Assembly: GCA_007679095.1 (NCBI GenBank)
Contig: VEFU01000017.1
Location: 1-64,000, forward strand
Reading direction: 5' to 3'
Length of the DNA stretch: 64,000 nt
Source of the DNA: Paenibacillus bovis
GTDB lineage: Bacteria; Bacillota; Bacilli; Bacillales; Bacillaceae_C
Positions 1-9,672 of this stretch are shown here, one piece after another. The position numbers and the translations under genes were made by a program. Each line of letters begins with the position of its first letter. Position 1 is the first letter of the stretch. Under the pieces are notes generated by a model. It saw only the letters and a list, made by a program, of their open reading frames with translations, was not told the origin of the DNA and searched no databases.

Positions 1-106
1 GTGAAAAGTGATAGGAAGAGCCGTGTGCGATAATACCGCACGCACGGTTCTGTGAGGAGTGAGGAACACGTTCACAACAATATGAACGTGTCCCCGCTTA
101 CTCGAC
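1..106 (+). ncRNA. Group II intron, 3' end (domains V and VI)
   Basis: Positions 18-51 fold into the 34-nt domain V hairpin typical of group II introns: it opens with GAGCCGT, closes with ACGGTTCT, and has a short GATAATA-type loop. Positions about 58-100 form a domain VI-like hairpin, with arms ACACGTTCA and TGAACGTGT around an A-rich loop that could supply the branch-point adenosine. The sequence then runs CTTACTCGAC, which fits a bacterial group II 3' end in AC, so the intron probably ends near position 106. The catalytic domain I and any maturase/reverse transcriptase gene would lie upstream, outside the window, so it cannot be said whether this copy is complete. The assignment rests on the domain V signature, which is strong. 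The exact end is inferred. Confidence 0.8.
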
Positions 107-393
107 CAAGATGTACGGTAGCCGGGAGACCCCACAGATAGAAAAGCGAAGGCGACTGATTAGCGGCGTACGAACAGGAGCCACTCCTGTACTGTGATAA
201 AGGAAACACGGCGAGGGAACGAGCCGATGTTGACTTATCGTAAGGAAAGGAATGGCTCGTTCGCCAGCCGCTAGGAGCCTGAGCTAGACAGGCGTGTTCA
301 ACGCCGAGGAGGCTTCCGAACCACCCGCGGAAAGCGTAGTGTATTTCCGTAGCTGTATTGTTGCATTAACACTATTCGGTTTACACCTTTACT
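107..393. repeat. Split copy of Bacillaceae intergenic repeat with structured insert
   Basis: No gene is seen here. The motifs GAGACCCCACAG (126-137), GCCGAGGAGGCTTCC (303-317) and CCCGCGGAAAGCG (324-336) also occur in reverse complement in the repeat at 38953-39083, and GCGGAAAGCG occurs in the repeat at 16361-16541. In the 38953 copy the first two motifs are adjacent. Here about 165 bases of GC-richer, hairpin-forming sequence separate them (for example GAACGAGCC around 217 pairs with GGCTCGTTC around 254). That insert may be another group II intron fragment, but I cannot assign it. The copy abuts the intron end at 106. Confidence 0.5.
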
Positions 394-1119
394 TTACCCC
401 TGCATTCTCTTTCTTCTCTGATAGATGACCAACCCAGTAATTCCTAAGCAAAGTAATATAGCACCAATAAGTAAGTAATTGTAGTTCATTGTACTAGTGT
501 TTGGTAACTGTTCGTCTGAAGGTTTTTCAGATGATTCATCCTCATTAGATGCATTCTTATCACCTTTGTTGTCACCATTATTTACGTCATCACCATCATT
601 CCCATTGTTACCTTCATTATCAGTATTTCCATCTTTGTCATTATCTTGATCGGAGTCTTCATTCCCACTATCGTTTTTCCCATCATCAACATCTTCATTA
701 CCAGTTCCATCATCCGGATTTTCTTCATCATCTTCATTGCCGTTATCATTACCGCCATTATTCTCATCATCCGCTCCTTTTATGGAAAAGCTGGCAGTTG
801 CATGTACTTCTTCAGAACCGGCAATAATTTGATATTCACCCGGGCTTGCTTGTACTCGATCACTAGAAAATCCAACAGTAGTTTCATAGTTTCCTTCGTT
901 CACAGGTAACACATCTAAGTAATAAACAGTGTCATTAGGTCCAACAATTTTCATGACAATGTCTTCTTCTATTTCTGAAGTACCTGTAATATGAATGGAT
1001 TCCCCAAGATCAAGTTCACTCTTATCCACCTTTAGTGTTATTTCAGATGCAAGTGATGTTATTGGAAATAGTAGCACAAAGGATAATATACAAATTATCT
1101 TACAAACGATTGACTTCAA
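394..1119 (-). CDS. Sortase-anchored (LPNTS) surface protein with acidic linker
   Basis: A 241-residue predicted surface protein. The TTG start at 1119 follows a GAGGGG ribosome site. Residues 1-24 are a signal peptide ending near ITSLAS. Residues 25-115 look like an Ig-like or adhesin beta domain. About residues 117-200 are almost only Asp, Asn, Gly, Glu and Lys. The C-terminus is a classical cell-wall sorting signal: LPNTS, a hydrophobic stretch, then RRKR. An LPxTS motif is more like the class D sortase substrates of Bacillus (LPDTS) than the usual LPxTG. It is the last gene of a minus-strand run behind the GH92 mannosidase (74-base gap), so it may display or retain those secreted enzymes at the wall. 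Its ligand is unknown. No sortase gene lies in the window. Confidence 0.8.
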   Translation of the reverse strand: MKSIVCKIICILSFVLLFPITSLASEITLKVDKSELDLGESIHITGTSEIEEDIVMKIVGPNDTVYYLDVLPVNEGNYETTVGFSSDRVQASPGEYQIIAGSEEVHATASFSIKGADDENNGGNDNGNEDDEENPDDGTGNEDVDDGKNDSGNEDSDQDNDKDGNTDNEGNNGNDGDDVNNGDNKGDKNASNEDESSEKPSDEQLPNTSTMNYNYLLIGAILLCLGITGLVIYQRRKRMQG

Positions 1120-1153
1120 AATCTATCCCCTCACCCTCTACGATCATATTGAT

Positions 1154-1184
1154 GGAGGAAGGATTATTTAGCGCTCCCTCCTCC
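1154..1184 (-). terminator. Hairpin between mannosidase and anchored-protein genes
   Basis: Arms GGAGGAAGG (1154-1162) and CCCTCCTCC (1176-1184) can pair imperfectly in the 74-base gap after the mannosidase stop. On the minus strand only a weak pyrimidine tract follows, so this is at best a partial terminator or an mRNA-end hairpin that would lower expression of the downstream gene. Confidence 0.3.
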
Positions 1185-1193
1185 GCTCTTTTA

Positions 1194-4100
1194 TCAATCT
1201 TGCTGAGAAAAAATCACCTTATCTACATTACCGATATACAAATGGTTGGAATCTGTAGATCCTCTAAAGACAATCGTTATCGTTTGTTGTCCTTTTAATT
1301 TTTCATTCAATGTTGCACTAGCAGTTTTATATGTTCCCCAACCACTGCCTGTATTCTTTAATTCCACGATACCGACGAGCTCACCATCTTTGTCACCTAA
1401 CCTAATTTCAGCTTTTACATCCGCTGGTGTCCTCGATGTCGGTGCATCATACACAATTTCAACATAATTTTTCCCATTAGCACCAAAATCAACTTCGTTA
1501 AAAGTCAACCAGGCACCATCAAACGTATTTGCAACAACCGTTCCACCATTGTTCGCTTCCGTTTTTAATGGGTTATTGTTAAAAGAATTAACTTCTGAAG
1601 ACCATTCACTTCTCTCCTCCAATTCAATGATTGCTGGAGAATCAGGTGCTTCTACACTAAGAGAAAAACTAGCATTATCAAAATTACCAATGTACTTTAT
1701 GTTGTTATCTGTTGTACCAGTAAATACAAGATAGATCGATTGGATACCCGTTATTGTTTCTGTTAGCTTTCCGGTAACAGTTCGATAAGTACCCCAATCA
1801 TTACCTGTTGGCGGAACATCTAATTTTCCAATTAACGGTCCATCTACTGCTCCAAGTCGGACTTCCACTGCTGAATCTGGAGCTGTATTTCCACTGTTAC
1901 CTGCATACTCTATCGATAATTCGTTAACACCTTCGATACCAAAATCGATTCGTTCGTATGCTAACCAAGCACCATTAAACGTGTTTGCTACTTGTTTTTC
2001 ACTTTTTCCATTTTCCACTTTCAATGGACCATTGTTAGCTTGATTGTTTTCAGCAGAAGCTTGATCAAATGTTTCTAATTCAAGCTTTGCAAAGTCCGTT
2101 CTCACTTTTTCATACGTGAAAGTAAACGAATCAAAGTTTCCAATATAAGGGACATTACTATCTGTCGTCCCAAGTAAAACAAGATATATATCCTGTTTAC
2201 CAGTAATGGTTGTAATTAAATCACTTTCTACTGTCTTATATGTCCCCCAACCACTACCTGTATTTTCCAATTCAACCGCACCAATAAGTTCTCCATCTAC
2301 ACTTCCTAAACGGATTTCAATTTTGGCATCTTTCGGCACTCTGGATGTCGGGGCATCATATTCAATCGTTACGTGATTTTGACCTTCCTCACCGAAATCA
2401 ATCCCTTTGTACGCTAGCCATGCACCATCAAATGTATTCGCTACTACAGTCCCATTATTATTTACTTCCGTTTTTAATGGACCATTATTAAATGTATTCA
2501 CACTAGAGGACCATTCACTTATGTCTTCGAACTCCACTTCCACATATGCTGTTTCTTCCGGTGATTCTGGTTCTAATTCCTCTTCAGGTTGCTTCTCAGG
2601 AATTGGAAGTGGTTCAGGAATCGGATCTTCTTCAGGTTCTGGTTCAGGGTTTGGCTCTGGATTTGGTTCTGGGTTTGTATCTGGCTTCTGTTCCGGTTTC
2701 ATTTCATACGGTTTCGCTAACCAGAATGAATCATAAATATTCCCATTGAATCCAGAAACTACGTACACATTAACCATATAGCTGTTTCCATTTACGTTAA
2801 AAATTTGATCAAGAACAAAATCTCCATTTTCAACAGGTACAGCATTTGTCAACATTGGTTTTTGATTTTCATCCATCAATTGGAAGACAACATACGCATC
2901 TTCTTCATAATGAACTTTCATGTTTCCTTTTACATTCACTTGGAGATTGCCTTTACGTTCCAACTCAACGTTAAGGTCATACACTTCCCATTTTTCATCA
3001 GATGTATAGGCTGCATTTGCAAGCAATGCTTCACTATAAGTTTGATTTTTGTCAGGATTTGCTTTCACTCTCACTTGTACTTGTCCTTCATCATAAGCAA
3101 TTGGACCAACTGTTTGTGGATTAGATGTTACTTGTTTCCATGTAAGCCCACCATCAGTACTGAATTCATAGTCCGATGCTTGATCGAATCCAGGAACAAA
3201 TGTCCAACCAAAAGTATTTGCTTCATCATCGACAACAGGATTTGTTGGCTTATTAGGGGCTTCCATTGGTTTTACCGCTTCTAGACTGAAATCAAATGCG
3301 ATATCCGAGCTCGTTCCATTCGCTTGATGAACTTCAACGGCTAAAATATTTTCCCCTTCCACCAAATAAGCTGGGTCAATCAAATAATTATTTAAGTCTC
3401 GTTCATTATTTACCGTAACATTCGCATATGTGTCATAGTCTATTTTCCCATCTGGCATGTTTGTCCGGATAATTTCATGACCGTTTAAATATACTACCGC
3501 TCCATCATCACGGATGATTTTTGCCTCTAGCCCTGATATATCATCTGCATTTGTCACTTCGAATGACTTACGGAAATATGTCGTTGGATATTTGTTACGG
3601 CTATCAGGTCCAAAACTAACTTCTGTGTTTAGACTGCCACTGTTTCCATATCCAAGCATTGCTTGACCACTTTCCCAATTGCTATCGTCAAACTCCAGAC
3701 TTGTCCAATTAGCTCCTGGGTATTTCCCTTGGTCAAAGTACTTCCAGTTATCCTCAAGTGCAATTAGATCGTTCCGAACAACGGTGTTATCAATTTCCGC
3801 CGTAAAATCGGTAGTTGGTGGTATCGCATTTGAACTAGCTCCCCACTCATAATTCGGTTCTGCTCCCATTTCAAATTCTAATACGCCACCTGCCATGATG
3901 TCCTCATAACTAATCCATGGCTGATCAAATGATTTTCCATTTAACTTTCCGGATTGAATAAAACGATTTTCGCTTGAAACATTATTTGCCTTAATCGTAA
4001 ACGTCTTTCCACCATCTAAATGTAGCTTCACTTCAGAGAAAATCGGGGAACCAATTAAATAATAAGGATCTCCCGGATTTCCTGGGAATAAGCCCATTGC

Positions 4101-6524
4101 GCTATATACGAACCAAGATGACATTGCTCCCGCATCATCATCCATCGATGGTAAGTATCCTTCAGGATCTGCCCTGTATACACGGGACTTAATTGGATAC
4201 GCATATAGTCCATGGTTATGATATTTCTGCGTTACTACTTCTGTCGTAAATTCTCTAGCATAATACTGGGTTAAATACGGCATTCTTAGGTAATTAAATA
4301 AATATGGCACATGAATATCAGGTTCGTTAATTGCCATATATTCATCAATAGCAAAGAAATATTGTAAATCCTTTGCCATTTCTCGTTTACCACCAATTAA
4401 ATTTGCCAGCCCATGTATATCATGAGGTACAAACCAGCGATACGTCCACAAGTTTCCTTGATATGCATACTTATTAACTTGAGTTATATCTCCCTTATTA
4501 ACGGTTTTCGCATTTGGGGTAAAGAAACCACGTTCATTGCCACTTTCATCTACTTGCTCTGCATTCCAAAGCTCTTTATAAGATAAAGCAATTTCCTTAT
4601 ATTTTTCATACGTTGCTTGATCTCCAATTAATTGTGCTAGTTTCATTGGATAATAAGCACTGTATGCTCTTTCTAACTTTCCGGAAATTTGGTTATTGTC
4701 TACAGAATAATTGTCTGTATCTACTGCCATTCCTAAAAGCGCCGTCTGAATCTCTGATTTTGAAAAATCAAAACCTTTCGTATAGGCATCGAGAATGACA
4801 GCACCATTAAATTCATTCCGAACTGTTGGGCTTGGCCAATAACCACTCCCCCACTGTACATAAGAACCTCTTGTCTTATATACATCCATCATCGATTTCG
4901 CCATATTTTCAAATTCTTGCGGAGTGAGCAATGAATACAATGAATACTTACGGAAATCATCCCATGTTGACCAGCCATTATAGTATTCGAAATCCTCTCC
5001 AATTTCGGACGTATGTCTAACCGTATTCTCATCTCTTGCAGCACGGAACATTCCCTTTGAACTTGTTACATTATTCGGATGTAAAAATGAATGATATAGT
5101 TGTGTATAGAAAATCGTTTTATTTTCTTCATCTGTATCTTTAATTTCTACTTTCCCGAGTAACTCACTCCATGTATTTCGAGCTTCTTTATGTTGTTTAT
5201 CAAAATCCCAACCTGTAATATCGTGATCACGCTCATACTTTGCCTCTTCTACACTTATGGTAGAAAGACCAACTTTCGCTTGAATTACCTTTTTATCTGT
5301 AGTGTTGAAGTTCACCCAAGCACCACTGTTTGCACCTGTACGTTCTGCTACCTCCCCTACTTCTCCATCTTTCCAAGTAGTAAAGGAATCAAAATCGTGA
5401 TCAAATTGGATGGAATAATACATCGTGTAATGACCATGACCACATACATTACGAGACTTAATCATTCCAGAAATCTCGTTGTTATTTTCTACCTTCAAAC
5501 TCGCATCTATCATTCCTGCATAGGAGTTAGATAGATCAATCAAGACAGAACCATCTTTTTCAGAATCAGGAAATGTATATCGGTGGAAACCGACATTGTC
5601 TGAAGCAGTTAGATCAACCTTAATTCCGGAATCAAGTTCAACAGAATAGAAACCAGGTGATGCTGTCTCACTTTGTTTGTTGTATTTTTGCTTGTACACA
5701 TTACTGTCATTTGTAAAGTCATCAACTTGGGGCATCATCAAGATATTTCCACCTGCACCACTACAGCCAACACCACTAAAACGCAGGTGAGAAAATCCCT
5801 TTAAATGTTTATCTTCGTAATAGTAGCCACTAAAAGCACCACCATCCGAGTCCGGACCTAACGCTACAAGACCAAACGGTGTTTTTGGACCTGGATTTGT
5901 TTGCCCATTATCTCCTAACGTATTGATAAAAGGATCTACATACTCTACTGGTTGTTTATTAATGACAGGATAAGCTGGTGTTTCATCCGCTTCTGTCCCA
6001 TACACTTCAAACTCATAAATCCGAGCTACATTTCCATTTGTAGCAGCTTTATCAATATATAATCTTACGTAACGAGCTTTGAATGCCGGTACATAACTGT
6101 CAACGATTGTTTGTACATTATTTTTGACTACGTCGACATCGACCCATTCCTTACCATCCTCACTTTTTTGGAGACGAAATGTATGGGTATTCCAGAACGG
6201 AGCGTTATTTTTTTCACCAATTGCAGCGTTTTGTACAACCCATTGATTGATGTGATATACCTTACCTAAATCAAGCTCCAACCATTTTTTCGCTGAGCTA
6301 GAATTATCACACCACTTCGTATCCGTCTTGCCATCAATCGCGAATGCTGCTTTTTCGTTATCATTACATACGCCACTTGCTGTAGCTGTAGCCCCTAAAG
6401 CAACATTTTTTGTCTTTGTTGCAACGACACCATCTGCATTCGCTGTTGATAAGAAAGGCATTGGCGGAAAAATAGTGAATAGAATTAAAGCTATCATAAA
6501 AATTGAGGTTATTTTTTTCCTCAT
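1194..6524 (-). CDS. Secreted GH92 alpha-mannosidase with F5/8C and three CBM6-like modules
   Basis: Very large (1776 residues) secreted glycoside hydrolase. The start at 6524 (MRKKITSIF) follows AGGAGGGG; an in-frame extension to 6566 lacks such a site. Order: signal peptide (1-30), discoidin/F5-8C-type domain (about 40-180), GH92 N-terminal and catalytic domains (about 195-910, with PYLFNYLRMPYL and DDDAGAMSSW near residue 795), a galactose-binding-like beta domain, an Ig/FnIII-like module related to one in the upstream phosphatase, a Pro/Glu-rich linker, and three related C-terminal CBM6-like modules. GH92 enzymes are Ca2+-dependent inverting exo-alpha-mannosidases acting on N-glycans and fungal mannans; the adjacent Asp residues near 795 fit the family's general-base region. 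It starts 46 bases after the metallophosphatase gene and is probably cotranscribed. There is no sorting signal, so it is probably released or held through the CBMs. Which mannosidic linkage it cuts cannot be told. Confidence 0.9.
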   Translation of the reverse strand: MRKKITSIFMIALILFTIFPPMPFLSTANADGVVATKTKNVALGATATASGVCNDNEKAAFAIDGKTDTKWCDNSSSAKKWLELDLGKVYHINQWVVQNAAIGEKNNAPFWNTHTFRLQKSEDGKEWVDVDVVKNNVQTIVDSYVPAFKARYVRLYIDKAATNGNVARIYEFEVYGTEADETPAYPVINKQPVEYVDPFINTLGDNGQTNPGPKTPFGLVALGPDSDGGAFSGYYYEDKHLKGFSHLRFSGVGCSGAGGNILMMPQVDDFTNDSNVYKQKYNKQSETASPGFYSVELDSGIKVDLTASDNVGFHRYTFPDSEKDGSVLIDLSNSYAGMIDASLKVENNNEISGMIKSRNVCGHGHYTMYYSIQFDHDFDSFTTWKDGEVGEVAERTGANSGAWVNFNTTDKKVIQAKVGLSTISVEEAKYERDHDITGWDFDKQHKEARNTWSELLGKVEIKDTDEENKTIFYTQLYHSFLHPNNVTSSKGMFRAARDENTVRHTSEIGEDFEYYNGWSTWDDFRKYSLYSLLTPQEFENMAKSMMDVYKTRGSYVQWGSGYWPSPTVRNEFNGAVILDAYTKGFDFSKSEIQTALLGMAVDTDNYSVDNNQISGKLERAYSAYYPMKLAQLIGDQATYEKYKEIALSYKELWNAEQVDESGNERGFFTPNAKTVNKGDITQVNKYAYQGNLWTYRWFVPHDIHGLANLIGGKREMAKDLQYFFAIDEYMAINEPDIHVPYLFNYLRMPYLTQYYAREFTTEVVTQKYHNHGLYAYPIKSRVYRADPEGYLPSMDDDAGAMSSWFVYSAMGLFPGNPGDPYYLIGSPIFSEVKLHLDGGKTFTIKANNVSSENRFIQSGKLNGKSFDQPWISYEDIMAGGVLEFEMGAEPNYEWGASSNAIPPTTDFTAEIDNTVVRNDLIALEDNWKYFDQGKYPGANWTSLEFDDSNWESGQAMLGYGNSGSLNTEVSFGPDSRNKYPTTYFRKSFEVTNADDISGLEAKIIRDDGAVVYLNGHEIIRTNMPDGKIDYDTYANVTVNNERDLNNYLIDPAYLVEGENILAVEVHQANGTSSDIAFDFSLEAVKPMEAPNKPTNPVVDDEANTFGWTFVPGFDQASDYEFSTDGGLTWKQVTSNPQTVGPIAYDEGQVQVRVKANPDKNQTYSEALLANAAYTSDEKWEVYDLNVELERKGNLQVNVKGNMKVHYEEDAYVVFQLMDENQKPMLTNAVPVENGDFVLDQIFNVNGNSYMVNVYVVSGFNGNIYDSFWLAKPYEMKPEQKPDTNPEPNPEPNPEPEPEEDPIPEPLPIPEKQPEEELEPESPEETAYVEVEFEDISEWSSSVNTFNNGPLKTEVNNNGTVVANTFDGAWLAYKGIDFGEEGQNHVTIEYDAPTSRVPKDAKIEIRLGSVDGELIGAVELENTGSGWGTYKTVESDLITTITGKQDIYLVLLGTTDSNVPYIGNFDSFTFTYEKVRTDFAKLELETFDQASAENNQANNGPLKVENGKSEKQVANTFNGAWLAYERIDFGIEGVNELSIEYAGNSGNTAPDSAVEVRLGAVDGPLIGKLDVPPTGNDWGTYRTVTGKLTETITGIQSIYLVFTGTTDNNIKYIGNFDNASFSLSVEAPDSPAIIELEERSEWSSEVNSFNNNPLKTEANNGGTVVANTFDGAWLTFNEVDFGANGKNYVEIVYDAPTSRTPADVKAEIRLGDKDGELVGIVELKNTGSGWGTYKTASATLNEKLKGQQTITIVFRGSTDSNHLYIGNVDKVIFSQQD

Positions 6525-6570
6525 TATGCTATTACCCCTCCTAGTATCCAACTTGCTTGATCCCACTTGT

Positions 6571-9567
6571 TTACTTCAATTCTATTGGTTTCGCCAATGG
6601 AACTGGAATTTCTAGTTCACTCGTAAACTCATTCACTACAAATATTTTTACAAAGTGATTTTCATCTAAATCATTGTAATACTGAGAAATATCTACATTC
6701 TTTTGTGTAATTGGAATAGCATTGATTATCACAGGCGTATTACCATCGAATAGCTCGATCACTACATAAGCATTATCACCGTAGTTTGCTTGCTGATCTA
6801 TTTCGATATTCACCATTAACTGATCATCCACCCGCTCCAGCTGTCCATCTAATGCGAATGTTTCTTTTACACTATTAACCGTAAAAGCTTCCGTAGCAAT
6901 TAATGGTAAGCCAGCTTCTTGACCTGTTTCTCCATTCGCTATCACACGTACTTGCACATCTCCTTTAGGAATATCCTTATCTCCAACCGGCTGTGGATTA
7001 GCTGTAACTGGATTCCAAGTCTTGCCCCCATCGATACTATATTCGTAATTAGATAACTCCTCATAGCCAGGGACATTTGTCCATGCAAATGTATTAAAGC
7101 CATCATCTACAACAGGATTTGTAGGCGCTGCTATTTTAATAGAATCTGTGCTTACATAGCTTGGTGCTGAATTATCTCTCTTATCTACTGCAGTTACAGC
7201 AAATTCATATTGTTCGTTACTTTTCGCTTCTTTCACTACGTATTGATACAACTCTTTTCCTTCTTCTACAGGGATATACGTGCTCCAATTCTTCCCTAAG
7301 CGTCCATTTTTCTCAAAAATACGGAACCCTCGAATAGGATCTTTTTCATCTTTGTTCTCTGGAGCCTTCCATGACAATTCAATTCCGAGCTTCCCTCTCT
7401 GAACTGCAGATAGCTGCTCGACTTTATTCGGCTTGTTGTCATCTCTCACAATCGTATACGTATCAAAAGGTTGATCCTCACCAGATTTGAACGATTCAAT
7501 CGTTAAGCTATTTTCTGTCATGGTAATTCCGGAATAAATTGGTTGACGTGGTTGTTCAAACTTTGCTGCATAATATTTATCCACATCTTCTCTTACATCG
7601 TAATACTTCGTACCTGCTGAATTGTTGACGATATACATCGTTCCATCTGGATTAATAACTCTTCCTTTTCCATCCGTCGTCACATCTTTTATTGGCTTAT
7701 CATCATACATTTGATAGGAGCGCATGAAAGAATGATCGTGTCCTTGTAACACAACATCAATACCTAGCTCATCAAAAACTGGATACAGCATCTCACGTAA
7801 TTCTAAAATATCGGAGTCTACTGCATGTCCACCGACAGAATAAATTGCTTTATGGAATGCAACTATTTTCCATTTCTTATCTGTTTCTGCTACTTCTCGC
7901 TTCAACCATTCAATTTGTTGACCGAATGATTCTCTTTGACGATCATCCCATCCCATATCCATCGTATTAATAATCATAAAATGAGCATCCCCATAGTCGT
8001 ATGAATACACACTTCCAGGAGGTAATGGATTATCAATTGAATCATTTGGGTAGTGGAAATGATAGTAATAGTTATCATTGTATGGACCTTCATGGTTTCC
8101 AACAGCTGCCATTATCGGTAATTTCATTAATTGTTCCTGCGGTTTTCCAAAGAAGTCCAGCCATTGATACTCCAGTGCACCTGCATCCACCATGTCTCCA
8201 CTCATCACGAGGAATTTAGAATCAGGAAAAGCATGAATACCTTGTCTAAGCGTATCTGCCCAAACCTCATAATCTTTTGTATTAGCACCTTGTGAATCTG
8301 TCATATATAAAAATTCATATTCTATTTCATCTTCCGCTTCTGTAGTGAAAGCCCCGACTTCACTCCAGTTACCGTCAGATCCAACTCTATACTCATAAGC
8401 CGTACCAGGCATTAATCCAGTTGCAAGTACTTTATGGCTAGCAAATGTACCATTTGTGGAATTCGTAATTCGTAAATTAAGAACTTGTGATTCACCTTCA
8501 AAGCGAATGACTGCATCAGATTCAAAACTAGCTCCTGCAGGAACAATTTCGACAATACTATCTAGCACATTTTCTGGTGCATTCTCCGGAAACTCATGGT
8601 TTGTATACCATGCAAAAGCACGCTGTGTTTTCGGATCACCGTAAAATGTCATCGCAATCGCCATCGGTGAATAATCAATAAACTCCGATTTATTCTCAGG
8701 AGTAAACTTAAATCTAGCAATCTCTTGACCATTTTTAGTTGTTAGCTGATTGTTACCATCATATTCAACATGAACTGCTGTTTCCGGACGAACCGACTTC
8801 TCCAACTGAATATTTACGATTGAAGAATTGTCTTTATGTAATTCTATCGCTTCCACTTTTAACGCATTGTTATCTGCTTTTATGGAAAAATTAGAAGCTA
8901 TATCCACTGGTAGTCTATCCAATTCTTCTTGAAAATGAAGCTCGATTTCATTCCCTTTCGAAGTGATGGTACCTTGTACTGGCCCTGTATAATCGCTCGG
9001 TAACGTAAAAGCTGTTTCTGGTACAATCTCCTTCTTTACACTTGGACTTGACCAACGTAAATAAAGATTAGAACCGCCGAAGTCTTCAAAGTATTCAATC
9101 TTTACATCGTATTTCTTCCCCGCTTCTAAATGGATAGGGTCACTCGTTTGTTCCTTATCCCAATCATTTACCCAATAATCAATTACAAGTTGATTATCTA
9201 TCCATAAGCGAAAACCATTATCCCCAATCATGTAGAAAGTATAATCTTCCGATGTTTTTGGACTTATTTGACCCGAGAAATAGATATTCGCATCATCTGA
9301 TTGCCCTGTGTGAGTTTGCAAAATAGGGTCTAAATTACTAAATTCAACATTCGGAACAACCGCAGATGACTTCCATTCTACTTTTTCAAAATCACCATCA
9401 CCTGTATTCGTGTAAAACTCCGCTAGTAATCCATGTCCATTCCAAGCATCCTGAGATGTACTACTACTTGCAGTTGCTCTATCCATTCGAATAGTAGAAA
9501 ATAGACTAACTAATAGAATCAAAACAACACCTAGATTAACAGCAGTCATTAATCTCTTTTTTCTCAA
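6571..9567 (-). CDS. Secreted PA14-purple acid phosphatase-like metallophosphoesterase
   Basis: 998 residues, TTG start at 9567 behind GGGAGGGG. Residues 1-34 are a signal peptide. Residues 40-195 are a PA14 domain (carbohydrate-binding in many enzymes; note YYF-type and DNGFRLWID stretches). A purple-acid-phosphatase N-terminal FnIII-like domain follows (about 300-410), then a calcineurin-like metallophosphoesterase domain (about 415-640) with TDSQG, GDMVD (near 455), GNHE (near 491), FHK and GHDHSF (near 611), the metal-ligand pattern of the superfamily. Two FnIII/Ig-like modules lie at the C-terminus, one of them shared with the mannosidase downstream. It should hydrolyse phosphomono- or diesters outside the cell. 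First gene of the operon, behind a PhoP-box-like promoter at 9673-9736, which supports a phosphate-scavenging role. Its substrate is not shown; phosphomannan is an attractive inference from the neighbouring GH92. Confidence 0.88.
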   Translation of the reverse strand: MRKKRLMTAVNLGVVLILLVSLFSTIRMDRATASSSTSQDAWNGHGLLAEFYTNTGDGDFEKVEWKSSAVVPNVEFSNLDPILQTHTGQSDDANIYFSGQISPKTSEDYTFYMIGDNGFRLWIDNQLVIDYWVNDWDKEQTSDPIHLEAGKKYDVKIEYFEDFGGSNLYLRWSSPSVKKEIVPETAFTLPSDYTGPVQGTITSKGNEIELHFQEELDRLPVDIASNFSIKADNNALKVEAIELHKDNSSIVNIQLEKSVRPETAVHVEYDGNNQLTTKNGQEIARFKFTPENKSEFIDYSPMAIAMTFYGDPKTQRAFAWYTNHEFPENAPENVLDSIVEIVPAGASFESDAVIRFEGESQVLNLRITNSTNGTFASHKVLATGLMPGTAYEYRVGSDGNWSEVGAFTTEAEDEIEYEFLYMTDSQGANTKDYEVWADTLRQGIHAFPDSKFLVMSGDMVDAGALEYQWLDFFGKPQEQLMKLPIMAAVGNHEGPYNDNYYYHFHYPNDSIDNPLPPGSVYSYDYGDAHFMIINTMDMGWDDRQRESFGQQIEWLKREVAETDKKWKIVAFHKAIYSVGGHAVDSDILELREMLYPVFDELGIDVVLQGHDHSFMRSYQMYDDKPIKDVTTDGKGRVINPDGTMYIVNNSAGTKYYDVREDVDKYYAAKFEQPRQPIYSGITMTENSLTIESFKSGEDQPFDTYTIVRDDNKPNKVEQLSAVQRGKLGIELSWKAPENKDEKDPIRGFRIFEKNGRLGKNWSTYIPVEEGKELYQYVVKEAKSNEQYEFAVTAVDKRDNSAPSYVSTDSIKIAAPTNPVVDDGFNTFAWTNVPGYEELSNYEYSIDGGKTWNPVTANPQPVGDKDIPKGDVQVRVIANGETGQEAGLPLIATEAFTVNSVKETFALDGQLERVDDQLMVNIEIDQQANYGDNAYVVIELFDGNTPVIINAIPITQKNVDISQYYNDLDENHFVKIFVVNEFTSELEIPVPLAKPIELK

Positions 9568-9672
9568 CCATTTCCCCTCCCTAAACCTATTATTTAATGA
9601 ATCAAATCTAATCTAATAGGAGCATCATCTATAAATGCACATCCCCCCTAGCGTACACATTCATCCTCATTC

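Noticed and set aside
549-827. Histidine-rich open frame on the plus strand
   Set aside because: It is the complement of the Asp/Asn-rich linker of the anchored surface protein; low-complexity shadow with no ribosome site.
2407-2749. Gly/Ser-rich plus-strand frames
   Set aside because: Complement of the Pro/Glu-rich linker of the GH92 protein.
5190-5534. 114-codon plus-strand frame inside the GH92 gene
   Set aside because: Antisense shadow; no ribosome site and Cys/Ile-rich composition unlike real proteins here.
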